From the NCBI RefSeq assembly GCF_900109915.1, contig NZ_FOBU01000002.1:296443-360442 (forward strand): a stretch of DNA of 64,000 nucleotides, written 5' to 3'. Origin of the DNA: Luteibacter sp. UNCMF331Sha3.1. Lineage in GTDB: Bacteria; Pseudomonadota; Gammaproteobacteria; Xanthomonadales; Rhodanobacteraceae. This document shows positions 55,195 to 64,000 of the stretch, piece after piece. The notes under the pieces are model-generated. The model ran no database searches. It was not told the DNA's origin and worked only from the letters and a program-made list of their open reading frames with translations. The translations under genes and the position numbers were made by a program. Positions within the stretch are counted from its first letter, which is position 1, and each line of letters starts with the position of its first letter.

Positions 55195-55332
55195 CGGGTC
55201 GTTCGGGTGGCTTTTTGGCCACTGCGGAGCGGCCCGTTGCGGTACCCGTAGTTTGTAGTTTTGGGTTGTGCGGGGTGGCGAGAAGCCCCTCCGAATCACA
55301 AGAACGTTCTTTCGATAACAGGACACGGTTTT

Positions 55333-55644
55333 ATGGCGAACCAAAAGATTCGCATCCGGCTCAAGGCGTTCGATCATCGTCTGATCGACCGTTCGGCCAG
55401 CGAAATCGTCGAGACGGCCAAGCGCACCGGCGCTACGGTCCTCGGCCCCATCCCGCTGCCGACCAAGATTGAGCGCTACACCATTCTGGTGTCGCCGCAC
55501 GTCGACAAAGATGCCCGCGACCAGTACGAGACTCGTACTCACAAGCGCGTTCTGGACATCATCGACCCCAACGACAAAACCGTGGACGCGCTCATGAAGC
55601 TCGATCTCGCGGCTGGCGTTGACGTCCAGATCAAGCTCGGCTGA
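55333..55644 (+). CDS. rpsJ: 30S ribosomal protein S10
   Basis: 103 residues, [20 protein letters not shown] to KLG, full family length. Besides its 30S role, S10 (NusE) joins antitermination complexes. First gene of the S10 operon; AGGA lies about ten bases before ATG. The frame's upstream extension to 55261 is leader, not protein. Confidence 0.99.
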   Translation: MANQKIRIRLKAFDHRLIDRSASEIVETAKRTGATVLGPIPLPTKIERYTILVSPHVDKDARDQYETRTHKRVLDIIDPNDKTVDALMKLDLAAGVDVQIKLG

Positions 55645-55664
55645 GCGGAACAAAGGATACGAAG

Positions 55665-56306
55665 ATGAGTATCGGACTGGTTGGCCGCAAGTGCGGCATG
55701 AGCCGGCTCTTCACCGAAGACGGCCGCTCGATTCCGGTGACGCTGATTGAAGCGACCCCGAATCGTGTGACGCAGGTGAAGACCGAAGAAAACGACGGCT
55801 ACAGCGCCGTGCAGGTCACGACGGGCGCGAAGCGCGCCTCGCTCCTGACGGCTCCGCTGAAGGGCCATTACGCCAACGCCAAGGTTGAGCCGGGTCGTGG
55901 CCTGTGGGAATTCCGCGTGTCCGCGGAAGACGCGGGCAAGTACGCGATCGGCACCGAGATCAAGGCGGACGACGTGTTCACCGTCGGTCAGACGGTCGAC
56001 GTCGCCGGCGTGTCGAAGGGTAAGGGTTTCCAGGGCACCATCAAGCGTCACCACTTCAAGATGGGCGACGCCACGCACGGTAACTCGCTGTCGCATCGCG
56101 CCCCGGGCTCGATCGGTCAGCGCCAGACGCCGGGCCGCGTGTTCCCTGGTAAGAAGATGTCGGGCCACATGGGTGCGGTCAACCGCACGCAGCAGGGCCT
56201 CGAAGTTGTCAAGGTCGACGCCGAGCGCCACCTGATCGCGGTCAAGGGCGCAGTCCCGGGCGCGCCGGGCGGTGACGTCGTGATTCGTCCGACGACCAAG
56301 GGCTGA
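55665..56306 (+). CDS. rplC: 50S ribosomal protein L3
   Basis: 213 residues. [20 protein letters not shown] start and the long extended loop ([35 protein letters not shown]) that reaches toward the peptidyl-transferase centre. The conserved loop contains the Gln (QRQTPGR) methylated by PrmB in relatives. Eleven bases before rplD. Confidence 0.99.
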   Translation: MSIGLVGRKCGMSRLFTEDGRSIPVTLIEATPNRVTQVKTEENDGYSAVQVTTGAKRASLLTAPLKGHYANAKVEPGRGLWEFRVSAEDAGKYAIGTEIKADDVFTVGQTVDVAGVSKGKGFQGTIKRHHFKMGDATHGNSLSHRAPGSIGQRQTPGRVFPGKKMSGHMGAVNRTQQGLEVVKVDAERHLIAVKGAVPGAPGGDVVIRPTTKG

Positions 56307-56317
56307 GGAGAGACGCC

Positions 56318-56920
56318 ATGGAACTCAACGTTATTGGCGCCAAGGCGCTCACCGTGTCGGACGAAGTGTTCGGCGGCGAGTACAAGAAGGCCCTCGTCCA
56401 CCAGGTCGTCACCGCCTATCAGGCGGCTGGCCGTGCCGGTACGAAGGCTCAGCTGTCTCGCGGTCAGATGTCCGGTACGACCAAGAAGTTCAAGAAGCAG
56501 AAGGGCGGCGGCGCTCGTCACGGCGATTACCGCGCTCCGATCTTCGTCGGTGGTGGTGTGACGTTCGCAGCGAAGCCGCGCAGCTTCGAGCAGAAGGTCA
56601 ACCGTAAGGCTTACCGCGTCGCGATCCGTTCGATCGTCGCCGAGCTGAACCGTCAGGATCGCCTGAAGATCGTCTCCGAGCTGTCGATGGAAGCCCCGAG
56701 CACCAAGGGCATGATCGCCAAGCTCGCCGAGCTCGAAGTCAAGGGTCGCGTGCTGCTGGTGTCGGAAGACGCCACCGAAGCGCTGTACCTGTCCGCTCGC
56801 AACATTCCGTACATCCACGTCGTCGACGTGCTGGCCCTGAATCCGGTCAGCCTGGTCGGCAGCGACTACGTCGTCATGACGGTGGACGCGGTCAAGAAGG
56901 TCGAGGAGTGGCTCGCATGA
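56318..56920 (+). CDS. rplD: 50S ribosomal protein L4
   Basis: 200 residues, [20 protein letters not shown] start, with the tunnel-lining loop [21 protein letters not shown]4 is the autogenous regulator of the S10 operon in Escherichia coli. Its stop overlaps the rplW start (ATGA). Confidence 0.99.
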   Translation: MELNVIGAKALTVSDEVFGGEYKKALVHQVVTAYQAAGRAGTKAQLSRGQMSGTTKKFKKQKGGGARHGDYRAPIFVGGGVTFAAKPRSFEQKVNRKAYRVAIRSIVAELNRQDRLKIVSELSMEAPSTKGMIAKLAELEVKGRVLLVSEDATEALYLSARNIPYIHVVDVLALNPVSLVGSDYVVMTVDAVKKVEEWLA

Positions 56921-57210
56921 GCACCGAACGCACGCTCAACACGCTTCGCGCGCCGCACATCTCCGAGAAGTCGGCTCGCCTTGCTGAGAACAACCAGTAC
57001 GTTTTCGTCGTGGCGCCTGAGGCGACCAAGGCCGATGTCCGCGCAGCGGTCGAGCACCTCTTCGACGTCAAGGTCGAGGAAGTGAACGTCGTGAATACGA
57101 AGGGCAAGGTCAAGTCGTTCCGCAATCGTGCTGGCAACCGCCAGGGCAAGCGTAAGGCCTACGTGCGCCTCGCCGACGGTCACACGATCGACGTGTCGGC
57201 CAAGGCCTGA
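56917..57210 (+). CDS. rplW: 50S ribosomal protein L23
   Basis: 97 residues from ATG 56917 ([20 protein letters not shown]), coupled to rplD by a four-base overlap. The frame extends three codons upstream, but the overlap start is standard. L23 sits at the tunnel exit and docks trigger factor and SRP. Confidence 0.98.
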   Translation: MSTERTLNTLRAPHISEKSARLAENNQYVFVVAPEATKADVRAAVEHLFDVKVEEVNVVNTKGKVKSFRNRAGNRQGKRKAYVRLADGHTIDVSAKA

Positions 57211-57228
57211 GCCAGGAGTTGAATTGAG

Positions 57229-58050
57229 ATGGCACTGATCACTCACAAGCCGACCTCCCCGGGACGCCGCGACGCAGTCAGCGTGCGGACCGAAGGTCTG
57301 CACAAGGGCGCACCTTACGCGCCCCTGACCGAATCGCAGTCGAAGACCGGCGGTCGTAACCACTATGGTCGCATCACGACGCGTCATCGCGGCGGCGGTC
57401 ACAAGCAGGCTTACCGCATCATCGATTTCAAGCGTGACAAGGAAGGCATCGCCGCCGTTGTCGAGCGTCTTGAGTACGATCCGAACCGCACCGCGCACAT
57501 CGCGCTGCTGTGCTACGCCGACGGCGAGCGCCGCTACATCATCGCGCCGAAGGGCGTGGCGGTGGGCGACCGTCTCGTGTCGGGTTCCGACTCCCCGATC
57601 AAGCCGGGCAACTGCCTGCCGCTTCGTTCGATCCCGGTCGGTTCCACGATCCACTGCATCGAAATGAAGCCGGGCAAGGGTGCGCAGATCGCGCGTTCCG
57701 CCGGTGCGTCGGTCCAGCTGGTCGCTCGCGAGCAGGGCTATGCCACGCTGCGTCTCCGCTCCGGCGAAATGCGTCGCGTGCCGGTCGAGTGCCGCGCCAC
57801 CATCGGCGAAGTCGGTAACTCGGAACACAGCCTGCGCAAGCTCGGCAAGGCCGGTAAGAAGCGTTGGGCGGGTATCCGTCCGACCGTCCGCGGCGTGGTG
57901 ATGAACCCGGTCGACCATCCGCATGGCGGTGGTGAAGGCAAGACCTCTGGCGGCCGTCACCCGGTCAGCCCGTGGGGTACGCCGACCAAGGGTTACAAGA
58001 CGCGCAACAACAAGCGCACCCAGCAGTTCATCGTGCGTCGTCGCAAGTAA
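57229..58050 (+). CDS. rplB: 50S ribosomal protein L2
   Basis: 273 residues of full length, with [20 protein letters not shown] and the C-terminal [20 protein letters not shown] region containing the histidine important for peptidyl transfer. Confidence 0.99.
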   Translation: MALITHKPTSPGRRDAVSVRTEGLHKGAPYAPLTESQSKTGGRNHYGRITTRHRGGGHKQAYRIIDFKRDKEGIAAVVERLEYDPNRTAHIALLCYADGERRYIIAPKGVAVGDRLVSGSDSPIKPGNCLPLRSIPVGSTIHCIEMKPGKGAQIARSAGASVQLVAREQGYATLRLRSGEMRRVPVECRATIGEVGNSEHSLRKLGKAGKKRWAGIRPTVRGVVMNPVDHPHGGGEGKTSGGRHPVSPWGTPTKGYKTRNNKRTQQFIVRRRK

Positions 58051-58062
58051 TAGGAAACGATC

Positions 58063-58335
58063 ATGCCGCGCTCTCTAAAGAAAGGTCCGTTCGTTGACCT
58101 GCACCTCGTAAAGAAGGTGGAAGCCGCCGTTTCCGCCAATAACAAGCGTCCGATCAAGACCTGGTCGCGTCGTTCGATGATTCTGCCGGAGATGGTCGGT
58201 CTGACCATCGCCATCCACAACGGCCGCCAGCACGTGCCGGTGTTGATCAACGAGAACATGGTCGGGCACAAGCTCGGCGAGTTCGCGGTGACCCGCACCT
58301 ACAAGGGCCACGCCGGCGACAAGAAGGGCAAGTGA
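58063..58335 (+). CDS. rpsS: 30S ribosomal protein S19
   Basis: 90 residues, [20 protein letters not shown] start, typical length. Its TGA shares one base with the rplV ATG, so the two are coupled. Confidence 0.99.
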   Translation: MPRSLKKGPFVDLHLVKKVEAAVSANNKRPIKTWSRRSMILPEMVGLTIAIHNGRQHVPVLINENMVGHKLGEFAVTRTYKGHAGDKKGK

Positions 58336-58670
58336 TGAGCACTGAAGCCAAAGCGATCCTGCGCAGCGCCCGCATCTCGGCGCAGAAGGCACGCCTGGTG
58401 GCTGACCTGGTCCGCGGTATGCCCGTGGGCCGAGCCAGCGACGTGCTCGCCTTTACCAACAAGAAGGCCGCTCACCTTGTCCGCAAGGTGCTGCTCTCCG
58501 CCGTCGCCAATGCCGAGAACAATCTCGGTGCCGACGTCGACGAGCTGAAGGTCGCTCGCATCTTCGTCGACGAAGGTCCGGCGATGAAGCGTATGTATGC
58601 CCGCGCCAAAGGCCGCGGTTCGCGCATCCTGAAGCGCACCAGCCACATCACTGTGGTTGTGGGCAACTGA
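58335..58670 (+). CDS. rplV: 50S ribosomal protein L22
   Basis: 111 residues from ATG 58335 ([20 protein letters not shown]). The tunnel-reaching beta-hairpin lies around [24 protein letters not shown] one codon earlier is possible but ATG is preferred. Confidence 0.98.
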   Translation: MSTEAKAILRSARISAQKARLVADLVRGMPVGRASDVLAFTNKKAAHLVRKVLLSAVANAENNLGADVDELKVARIFVDEGPAMKRMYARAKGRGSRILKRTSHITVVVGN

Positions 58671-58685
58671 CTGGGGTAAGAGACG

Positions 58686-59417
58686 ATGGGTCACAAAGTT
58701 CATCCCACCGGTATCCGCCTCGGCATTGCCAAGGACTGGAACTCGAAGTGGTACGCAAACAAGGGTGAGTATGCCCAGTACCTCGCTGCCGACCTCAAGG
58801 TCCGCGAGATGCTGCGCAAGAAGCTCGCCGCTGCCGGCATCTCGAAGATCCAGATCGAGCGTCCGGCCAAGACCGCCCGCGTGACGATCCACACCGCCCG
58901 TCCGGGCGTGGTGATCGGCAAGAAGGGCGAGGACATCGAGAAGCTGCGTAAGGAAGTCACCGACATGATGGGCGTTCCGACGCACATCAACGTCAGCGAA
59001 GTCCGTAAGCCGGAGCTCGATGCCCAGCTCGTCGCGGAGTCCATCGCTCAGCAGCTCGAGCGCCGCATCATGTTCCGCCGCGCGATGAAGCGCTCGGTCG
59101 GCAACGCGATGCGTCTCGGTGCCCTCGGCATCAAGATCAACGTCTCCGGCCGTCTCAACGGCGCCGAAATCGCACGCTCCGAGTGGGCTCGCGAAGGTCG
59201 CGTTCCGCTGCACACCCTGCGTGCGGACATCGACTACGGCACCGCCGAGGCCAAGACCCAGTACGGCATCATCGGTGTCAAGGTTTGGGTCTACAAGGGC
59301 GAGATCTTCGATCTGGCGGCCGCTACGGCCGAGTCGAAGGAAGAACAGCAGCCTCAGCAGTCGTCGCGCCGCGAGGGTGGTGAAAACCGCCGCGAGCGTG
59401 AGCGCGCTGCCAAGTAA
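58686..59417 (+). CDS. rpsC: 30S ribosomal protein S3
   Basis: 243 residues. [22 protein letters not shown] domain with [15 protein letters not shown] (GxxG loop), and a Gln/Glu/Arg-rich C-terminal tail ([20 protein letters not shown]) slightly longer than in Escherichia coli. Part of the mRNA entry helicase site. Confidence 0.99.
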   Translation: MGHKVHPTGIRLGIAKDWNSKWYANKGEYAQYLAADLKVREMLRKKLAAAGISKIQIERPAKTARVTIHTARPGVVIGKKGEDIEKLRKEVTDMMGVPTHINVSEVRKPELDAQLVAESIAQQLERRIMFRRAMKRSVGNAMRLGALGIKINVSGRLNGAEIARSEWAREGRVPLHTLRADIDYGTAEAKTQYGIIGVKVWVYKGEIFDLAAATAESKEEQQPQQSSRREGGENRRERERAAK

Positions 59418-59428
59418 GGAGCGTTGCC

Positions 59429-59842
59429 ATGTTGCAACCTAAGCGTACCAAGTACCGCAAGATGCATAAGGGTCGTAACGACGGCCTGGCATTCAATTCC
59501 AACCTCGTGAGCTTTGGCGAGTACGGCCTCAAGGCGACGACGCACGGTCAGCTGACCGCTCGTCAGATCGAAGCGGCCCGTCGTTGCATCACGCGCTTCG
59601 TCAAGCGTGGCGGCAAGCTCTGGATCCGCGTGTTCCCGGACAAGCCGATCACCCGTAAGCCCATCGAAGTCCGAATGGGTGCAGGTAAGGGTGGCGTCGA
59701 GTTCTGGGTCGCACTGATCCAGCCCGGTCGCATGCTTTATGAAATCGAAGGTGTCGACGAGACGACGGCACGCGAAGCGTTCCGTCTGGCGGCTGCCAAG
59801 CTCTCCGTCCAGACCCAGTTCGTCTCCAGGGCGGTGATGTAA
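59429..59842 (+). CDS. rplP: 50S ribosomal protein L16
   Basis: 137 residues, [20 protein letters not shown]. The arginine hydroxylated by YcfD in relatives lies in the [13 protein letters not shown] segment. TAA shares one base with the rpmC ATG. Confidence 0.99.
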   Translation: MLQPKRTKYRKMHKGRNDGLAFNSNLVSFGEYGLKATTHGQLTARQIEAARRCITRFVKRGGKLWIRVFPDKPITRKPIEVRMGAGKGGVEFWVALIQPGRMLYEIEGVDETTAREAFRLAAAKLSVQTQFVSRAVM

Positions 59843-60027
59843 TGGCCAGCAAAGAAATCAAAGAGAAGTCGGCGGAAGAGCTGAAGCAGCATCTGCTGGA
59901 CCTTCGCAAGGAGCAGTTCAATCTGCGCATGCAGAAGGGCTCCGGGCAGCTCACTCAGCCGCACCAGCTGCGCCGCGTTCGGCGTGACATCGCCCGCACG
60001 AAGTTCGTGCTCGGCGTTAAGAAGTAA
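59842..60027 (+). CDS. rpmC: 50S ribosomal protein L29
   Basis: 61 residues, two-helix protein ([20 protein letters not shown] ... [10 protein letters not shown]-type end), next to L23 at the tunnel exit. Overlaps rplP by one base. Confidence 0.98.
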   Translation: MASKEIKEKSAEELKQHLLDLRKEQFNLRMQKGSGQLTQPHQLRRVRRDIARTKFVLGVKK

Positions 60028-60038
60028 GGACGGCGGAC

Positions 60039-60299
60039 ATGAGCGATAACACGAAGACGGCACGCACCCTCACGGGTCGTGTCATCAGCAACAAGATGGC
60101 TAACACGGTAACGGTGTTGATCGAGCGCCAGGTGCAGCATCCGCTGCTCGGCAAGATCATCCGCCGTTCCACGAAGCTCCATGCGCACGACGAAACCGGC
60201 GCGAACGAGGGTGACCTGGTTCGCATCGCGGAATGCCGTCCGCTGTCGAAGACCAAACATCACCGCGTGGTCGAAATCGTCACGCGCGCTGAAGTCTAA
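60039..60299 (+). CDS. rpsQ: 30S ribosomal protein S17
   Basis: 86 residues, OB-fold with [20 protein letters not shown] and [14 protein letters not shown]. Last gene of the S10 operon in the classical division; only eleven bases separate it from rplN, so S10 and spc genes may be read together. Confidence 0.99.
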   Translation: MSDNTKTARTLTGRVISNKMANTVTVLIERQVQHPLLGKIIRRSTKLHAHDETGANEGDLVRIAECRPLSKTKHHRVVEIVTRAEV

Positions 60300-60310
60300 G
60301 GAGAGCTGCG

Positions 60311-60679
60311 ATGATTCAGGTACAGAGCATGCTTTCCGCGGCTGACAACAGCGGCGCGAAGGAAATGATGTGCATCAAGGTGCTGGGCGGCTCCAAGCGT
60401 CGCTACGCCAGCGTCGGCGATGTCATCAAGGTGACGATCAAGGACGCGATCCCCCGCGGTAAGGTCAAGAAGGGTGAGGTGTACAACGCCGTGGTGGTTC
60501 GCACCGCCAAGGGTGTGCGCCGTCCCGACGGTTCCGTGATCCGTTTCGACGGCAATGCGGCCGTCATCCTCAACAACAAGCTCGAGCCGATCGGTACCCG
60601 TATTTTCGGGCCGGTTACCCGCGAGCTGCGCAGCGAGAAGTTCATGAAGATCGTCTCGCTCGCGCCCGAAGTGCTCTGA
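60311..60679 (+). CDS. rplN: 50S ribosomal protein L14
   Basis: 122 residues, [20 protein letters not shown], the invariant start. First spc-operon gene. Contacts 16S rRNA in bridge B8. Confidence 0.99.
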   Translation: MIQVQSMLSAADNSGAKEMMCIKVLGGSKRRYASVGDVIKVTIKDAIPRGKVKKGEVYNAVVVRTAKGVRRPDGSVIRFDGNAAVILNNKLEPIGTRIFGPVTRELRSEKFMKIVSLAPEVL

Positions 60680-60693
60680 GCGGAGGCCAGATC

Positions 60694-61005
60694 ATGAACC
60701 GTATCCGCAAGGGTGATAACGTCGTCGTCATCACCGGCAAGAACAAGGGTCAGCGCGGCGACGTGCTGCGCGTCGATGGCGACCGCGTGGTCGTCTCGAA
60801 CGTGAACCTGGTCAAGCGCCACACCAAGCCGAATCCCCAGGCCAACCAGCCGGGTGGAATCGTCGAGCGTGAGGCCTCGATCCATATCTCCAATGTCCAG
60901 CTCTTCAACTCCGCCACGAACAAAGGCGAGCGCGCTGGCACCAAGACGCTCGAGGACGGGCGCAAGGTGCGCGTGTTCCGTTCGGGCGAAGTGGTCGACG
61001 CGTAA
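60694..61005 (+). CDS. rplX: 50S ribosomal protein L24
   Basis: 103 residues, [20 protein letters not shown] (KOW motif). Assembly initiator near the tunnel exit. GGAGG precedes ATG. Confidence 0.99.
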   Translation: MNRIRKGDNVVVITGKNKGQRGDVLRVDGDRVVVSNVNLVKRHTKPNPQANQPGGIVEREASIHISNVQLFNSATNKGERAGTKTLEDGRKVRVFRSGEVVDA

Positions 61006-61017
61006 GGAATCGAAGTC

Positions 61018-61557
61018 ATGACCCGCCTTGAAACGTTTTACAAAGAGTCGGTAATGAAGAAGCTCACTGAGCGCTTCGGTTACCAGAACGTCATGGAAGT
61101 GCCGCGCATCACGAAGGTCACGCTCAACATGGGCGTCGGCGAAGCCGCCGGTAACAAGAAGATCCTCGAGAACGCGGTCGCCGACATGACCAAGATCGCC
61201 GGTCAGAAGCCGATCACGACGAAGGCCCGCGTGTCGGTCGCCTCGTTCAAGATCCGCGACGGTTGGCCGATCGGTTGCAAGGTCACGCTTCGTCGTGCCC
61301 AGATGTGGGAATTCCTGGACCGCCTGATCAACATCTCGCTGCCGCGTACGCGCGACTTCCGTGGTGTCTCGGGCCGTGCCTTCGATGGCCGTGGTAATTA
61401 CAACTTCGGTATCAAGGAACAGATCATCTTCCCGGAAATCGACTTCGATCAGGTCGACGCGCTGCGCGGTATGGATATCTCCATCACCACCACCGCCAAG
61501 ACCGACGAAGAAGCCAAGGCGCTGCTGGAAGCCTTCAGCTTCCCGTTCCGCAACTGA
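61018..61557 (+). CDS. rplE: 50S ribosomal protein L5
   Basis: 179 residues, [20 protein letters not shown], with [10 protein letters not shown]-like [15 protein letters not shown] and [20 protein letters not shown]. Binds 5S rRNA. Confidence 0.99.
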   Translation: MTRLETFYKESVMKKLTERFGYQNVMEVPRITKVTLNMGVGEAAGNKKILENAVADMTKIAGQKPITTKARVSVASFKIRDGWPIGCKVTLRRAQMWEFLDRLINISLPRTRDFRGVSGRAFDGRGNYNFGIKEQIIFPEIDFDQVDALRGMDISITTTAKTDEEAKALLEAFSFPFRN

Positions 61558-61570
61558 TTACAGGTAGAAC

Positions 61571-61876
61571 ATGGCTAAGACCTCGATGATCGAGCGCGAT
61601 GTTAAGCGCTCCAAGCTCGTCAAGAAGTTCGCCGCCAAGCGCGCCGAACTGAAGGCGATCGTCCTGAGCGCCACCGCCTCGTATGACGAGAAGATGGAAG
61701 CCCAGACGAAGCTGCAGAAGCTTCCCCGTGATGCGAGCCCGTCGCGCCAGCGTAACCGCTGCGCCCTGACCGGTCGTCCGCGCGGCGTCTACAGCAAGTT
61801 CGGCCTGGGCCGCAACAAGCTCCGCGAAGCCACCATGCGTGGCGACGTTCCGGGCCTGCGCAAGGCTAGCTGGTAA
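61571..61876 (+). CDS. rpsN: 30S ribosomal protein S14 (zinc-free form)
   Basis: 101 residues, [20 protein letters not shown]. Long, zinc-independent C-minus form: the CxxC pairs of the short form are missing (only one Cys, in [13 protein letters not shown]). Followed by an unusually long gap of 126 bases before rpsH. Confidence 0.98.
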   Translation: MAKTSMIERDVKRSKLVKKFAAKRAELKAIVLSATASYDEKMEAQTKLQKLPRDASPSRQRNRCALTGRPRGVYSKFGLGRNKLREATMRGDVPGLRKASW

Positions 61877-61880
61877 AAAC

Positions 61881-61909
61881 TCGCCATTGGCGGGACAAGC
61901 TGTTATAGT
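61881..61909 (+). promoter_or_regulatory. Possible internal promoter before rpsH
   Basis: TCGCCA (4 of 6 to TTGACA), 17-base spacer, TATAGT at 61904-61909 followed by CGTCGG. The last twelve bases equal the distal S10 promoter at 54984. Lies in the only long gap of the cluster. Confidence 0.4.
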
Positions 61910-61936
61910 CGTCGGTCTGCGCAACGCAGACCGACG
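61910..61936 (+). other. 12-base-pair hairpin between rpsN and rpsH
   Basis: CGTCGGTCTGCG, loop CAA, CGCAGACCGACG: perfect stem with no T-run after it (next ttgtcgg), so not a classical terminator. The following 60 bases are AT-rich (tatacaatttaagatttccg). It could be a processing site or a binding site for an autoregulating ribosomal protein such as S8. Confidence 0.6.
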
Positions 61937-62002
61937 GTTGTCGGCTATACAATTTAAGATTTCCGGTAATTCGGATATCGGTGCACTCTCAAGGGTTTTC
62001 TT

Positions 62003-62398
62003 ATGAGCATGACTGATCCCATCGCCGATCTGTTTACGCGCATCCGCAATGGCCAGGCCTCTGGCAAGTCGGTTGTCCGTATGCCGTCGTCGAAAATGAA
62101 GCAGGCGCTTGCCACGCTTCTGCAGAACGAAGGCTACATCCTCGACGCCCGTACCGCTGACGAAGCGGGCAAGCCGGTCCTCGAGATCAAGCTGAAGTAC
62201 TTTGAAGGCCGTCCGGCCATCGAAACCATTTCCCGTGTCAGCCGTTCCGGTCTCCGCGTCTATCGCGGCAAGGACGAGCTGCCGAAGGTCCTCGGCGGCC
62301 TGGGTATCTCGATCATCTCGACTTCCGCCGGTCTCCTGACCGACGCGCAGGCCCGTGCGAAGGGTCTGGGCGGCGAAGTCATCGGCCAGGTGGCGTAA
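62003..62398 (+). CDS. rpsH: 30S ribosomal protein S8
   Basis: 131 residues, [20 protein letters not shown]. In Escherichia coli S8 is the autogenous repressor of the spc operon. ATG 62003 is preferred to 62009 by analogy with MSMQDPIAD. Confidence 0.99.
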   Translation: MSMTDPIADLFTRIRNGQASGKSVVRMPSSKMKQALATLLQNEGYILDARTADEAGKPVLEIKLKYFEGRPAIETISRVSRSGLRVYRGKDELPKVLGGLGISIISTSAGLLTDAQARAKGLGGEVIGQVA

Positions 62399-62409
62399 GG
62401 AGTCCCGAC

Positions 62410-62937
62410 ATGTCACGTGTAGCCAAGAAGCCCATCACCCTCGCGAAGGGCGTCGAAGTCTCGGTCGCCAACGGCACCGTCACCGTCAAGGGCCCGAAGG
62501 GCACCCTGACCACCCATGAACTGCCGGGCGTTTCGCTCCAGCAGGAAAATGGCGTGCTGAACATCGTCCTCGCCGATGGCGCCGACGACAAGTTCGGTGG
62601 CACCGCCCGCGCGATCATCGCCAACATGGTCCAGGGCGTTGCCAGCGGCTTCGAGAAGAAGCTCGAGCTCGTCGGCGTCGGTTACCGCGCCCAGCTCACC
62701 GGCAAGTCGGTGAACCTGTCGCTCGGTTTCTCGCACCCGGTCGTGTTCGACGCGCCGGAAGGCATCACCATCGAAGTCCCGACGCAGACGGAAATCCTCA
62801 TCAAGGGTTCCGACAAGCAGCTCGTGGGCCAGGTGGCAGCGAAGATCCGCGCGTTCCGTTCCCCCGAGCCCTACAAGGGCAAGGGTGTCCGTTACGCCGG
62901 CGAGACGATCATCCTGAAGGAAGCCAAGAAGGCCTAA
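62410..62937 (+). CDS. rplF: 50S ribosomal protein L6
   Basis: 175 residues, [20 protein letters not shown], with the second domain [20 protein letters not shown] and end [12 protein letters not shown]. Confidence 0.99.
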   Translation: MSRVAKKPITLAKGVEVSVANGTVTVKGPKGTLTTHELPGVSLQQENGVLNIVLADGADDKFGGTARAIIANMVQGVASGFEKKLELVGVGYRAQLTGKSVNLSLGFSHPVVFDAPEGITIEVPTQTEILIKGSDKQLVGQVAAKIRAFRSPEPYKGKGVRYAGETIILKEAKKA

Positions 62938-62967
62938 TCGGCCTATCCGCTTTCTGGAGACGAGACG

Positions 62968-63318
62968 ATGAACAAGAACGAATCCCGCCTGCGCCGCGCC
63001 AAGTCGACCCGTGCCCACATCCGTGAGCTCGCCGTCGCCCGCCTGAGCGTGCACCGCACCGGTCAGCACATCTACGCCCAGGTCTTCGCACCGAACGGCA
63101 CCGTCGTGGCAGCCGCCTCGACCGTGCAGAAGTCGGTGGCCGAAGGCCTCAAGAGCAAGAAGAACGTCGAGGCCGCCACCACGGTGGGTCGCATCGTCGC
63201 CGAGCGCGCCAAGGCCGCCGGCATCGAAGCCGTCGCGTTCGACCGCTCGGGTTTCCGTTATCACGGTCGCATCAAGGCGCTTGCCGATGCGGCGCGTGAG
63301 GCCGGCCTCAAGTTCTAA
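62968..63318 (+). CDS. rplR: 50S ribosomal protein L18
   Basis: 116 residues, [20 protein letters not shown] to AAREAGLKF. 5S rRNA-binding protein. The 121-base gap to rpsE is GC-rich leader with no gene. Confidence 0.98.
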   Translation: MNKNESRLRRAKSTRAHIRELAVARLSVHRTGQHIYAQVFAPNGTVVAAASTVQKSVAEGLKSKKNVEAATTVGRIVAERAKAAGIEAVAFDRSGFRYHGRIKALADAAREAGLKF

Positions 63319-63439
63319 GAGGCGTCAGGCCACGGCATCGGCCCCTCGGGGCCGGTGTCGCCTGAGGTAACTACAACTCCAAGCGGCGACCGAGCCGTAA
63401 ACAGAAGTCCCGGCATGGTCCGGGCAGACAGGAATAGAG

Positions 63440-63949
63440 ATGTCCTCGACAGATCGCGAAAATTCGGACGGCATGCTTGAAAAGCTGATCGCCGTCAACC
63501 GCGTGGCCAAGACCGTCAAGGGTGGCCGCCAGATGAGCTTCACCGCGCTGACGGTTGTCGGTGATGGCGAAGGTCGCGTCGGTTTCGGTTATGGCAAGGC
63601 GCGCGAAGTGCCGGTCGCCATTTCCAAGGCCATGGAACGCGCCCGCCGCAACATGGTGTCCATCGAACTCAACAACGGCACGCTCTGGTACGCCATCAAG
63701 GCTAACCACGGCGCGGCCCGCGTCTACATGCAGCCTGCCTCGCAGGGTACCGGCGTCATCGCCGGCGGCGCCATGCGCGCTGTCCTCGAAGTGGTTGGCG
63801 TGAAGGACGTTCTGGCCAAGGCCGTCGGCTCCCGCAACCCGATCAATCTCGTCCGCGCGACGATCAAGGGTCTGCAGGCTGTCGCCTCGCCGAAGCGCAT
63901 CGCCGCCAAGCGTGGCAAGACGATCGAAGAGGTGCTGGGTAATGGCTAA
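63440..63949 (+). CDS. rpsE: 30S ribosomal protein S5
   Basis: 169 residues: [40 protein letters not shown] and [13 protein letters not shown]-like [20 protein letters not shown]. Overlaps the rpmD start by eight bases. Confidence 0.98.
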   Translation: MSSTDRENSDGMLEKLIAVNRVAKTVKGGRQMSFTALTVVGDGEGRVGFGYGKAREVPVAISKAMERARRNMVSIELNNGTLWYAIKANHGAARVYMQPASQGTGVIAGGAMRAVLEVVGVKDVLAKAVGSRNPINLVRATIKGLQAVASPKRIAAKRGKTIEEVLGNG

Positions 63950-64000
63950 GAACACCGAAACCACCGGCACCGTCCGCGTGCGCCTGGTCAAGGGCCTGCG
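63942..64000 (+). CDS. rpmD: 50S ribosomal protein L30 (5' part, cut by window end)
   Basis: ATG 63942 opens [20 protein letters not shown], the N-terminus of L30, running off the window. It overlaps rpsE by eight bases, as expected for the spc operon. Confidence 0.92.
   Translation, partial: MAKNTETTGTVRVRLVKGL

Overview
The window is a GC-rich gammaproteobacterial chromosome segment, most likely from the Xanthomonadales/Lysobacterales and probably the Rhodanobacteraceae (Luteibacter/Dyella side). I infer this from the lolB-ispE-tRNA(Gln)-prs-rplY-pth-ychF gene order, a large TonB-dependent receptor feeding a sugar operon, an OhrR with the cysteine pattern known from Xanthomonas, and many REP-like palindromes starting GTGGGAG or GTAGGAG. 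No phage, transposase or CRISPR array is visible. Coding density is high and most genes are housekeeping.

Layout. 0-12.5 kb: a CBS-domain membrane protein, a DUF47-Pit phosphate pair, a structured repeat, an alkyltransferase-like DNA-repair protein, recQ, a YbaL-type antiporter, and a GH15 hydrolase overlapping zwf. 12.5-22.4 kb: a 0.6-kb control region with a perfect operator palindrome, then a tightly overlapping operon of TonB-dependent receptor, GH2 beta-mannosidase, GH125 and GH92 alpha-mannosidases; together these look like a system for importing and trimming high-mannose N-glycan. 22.4-29.5 kb: small uncharacterised genes, cfa-like methyltransferase, crcB, an MFS exporter, a HEACH-motif protein and a GNAT-minC-minD-minE operon. 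29.6-38.1 kb: a DesK/NarL-like two-component pair, a membrane-anchored SRPBCC protein, a second copy of the structured repeat, an ABC transporter with a GldG-like partner, and a CtaG-like protein. 38.3-41.6 kb (minus strand): ppk2, and hemA-prfA.

41.7-49.9 kb: a TPR lipoprotein, lolB, a GNAT domain fused in frame to ispE, tRNA-Gln, prs, rplY, pth, ychF, ohrR. 49.9-53.2 kb: a minus-strand SpoIIE phosphatase / RsbW-like kinase / STAS partner-switch module, then an acyl-CoA thioesterase. 53.3-64 kb: tRNA-Tyr, tRNA-Gly, tRNA-Thr, tuf, then the S10 and spc ribosomal protein operons in canonical order from rpsJ to rpmD, which is cut by the window end.

The main oddities are: (1) tRNA(Tyr-Gly-Thr)-tuf runs directly into rpsJ, so the secE-nusG-rplKAJL-rpoBC-rpsLG-fusA block that normally lies between two tuf copies is absent here; (2) the GNAT-IspE fusion; (3) two copies, 30 kb apart, of a roughly 0.35-0.45 kb highly palindromic element that carries REP units; (4) a histone-H1-like Lys/Ala tail on glucose-6-phosphate dehydrogenase; (5) three tandem decamers where the hemA ribosome-binding site should be.
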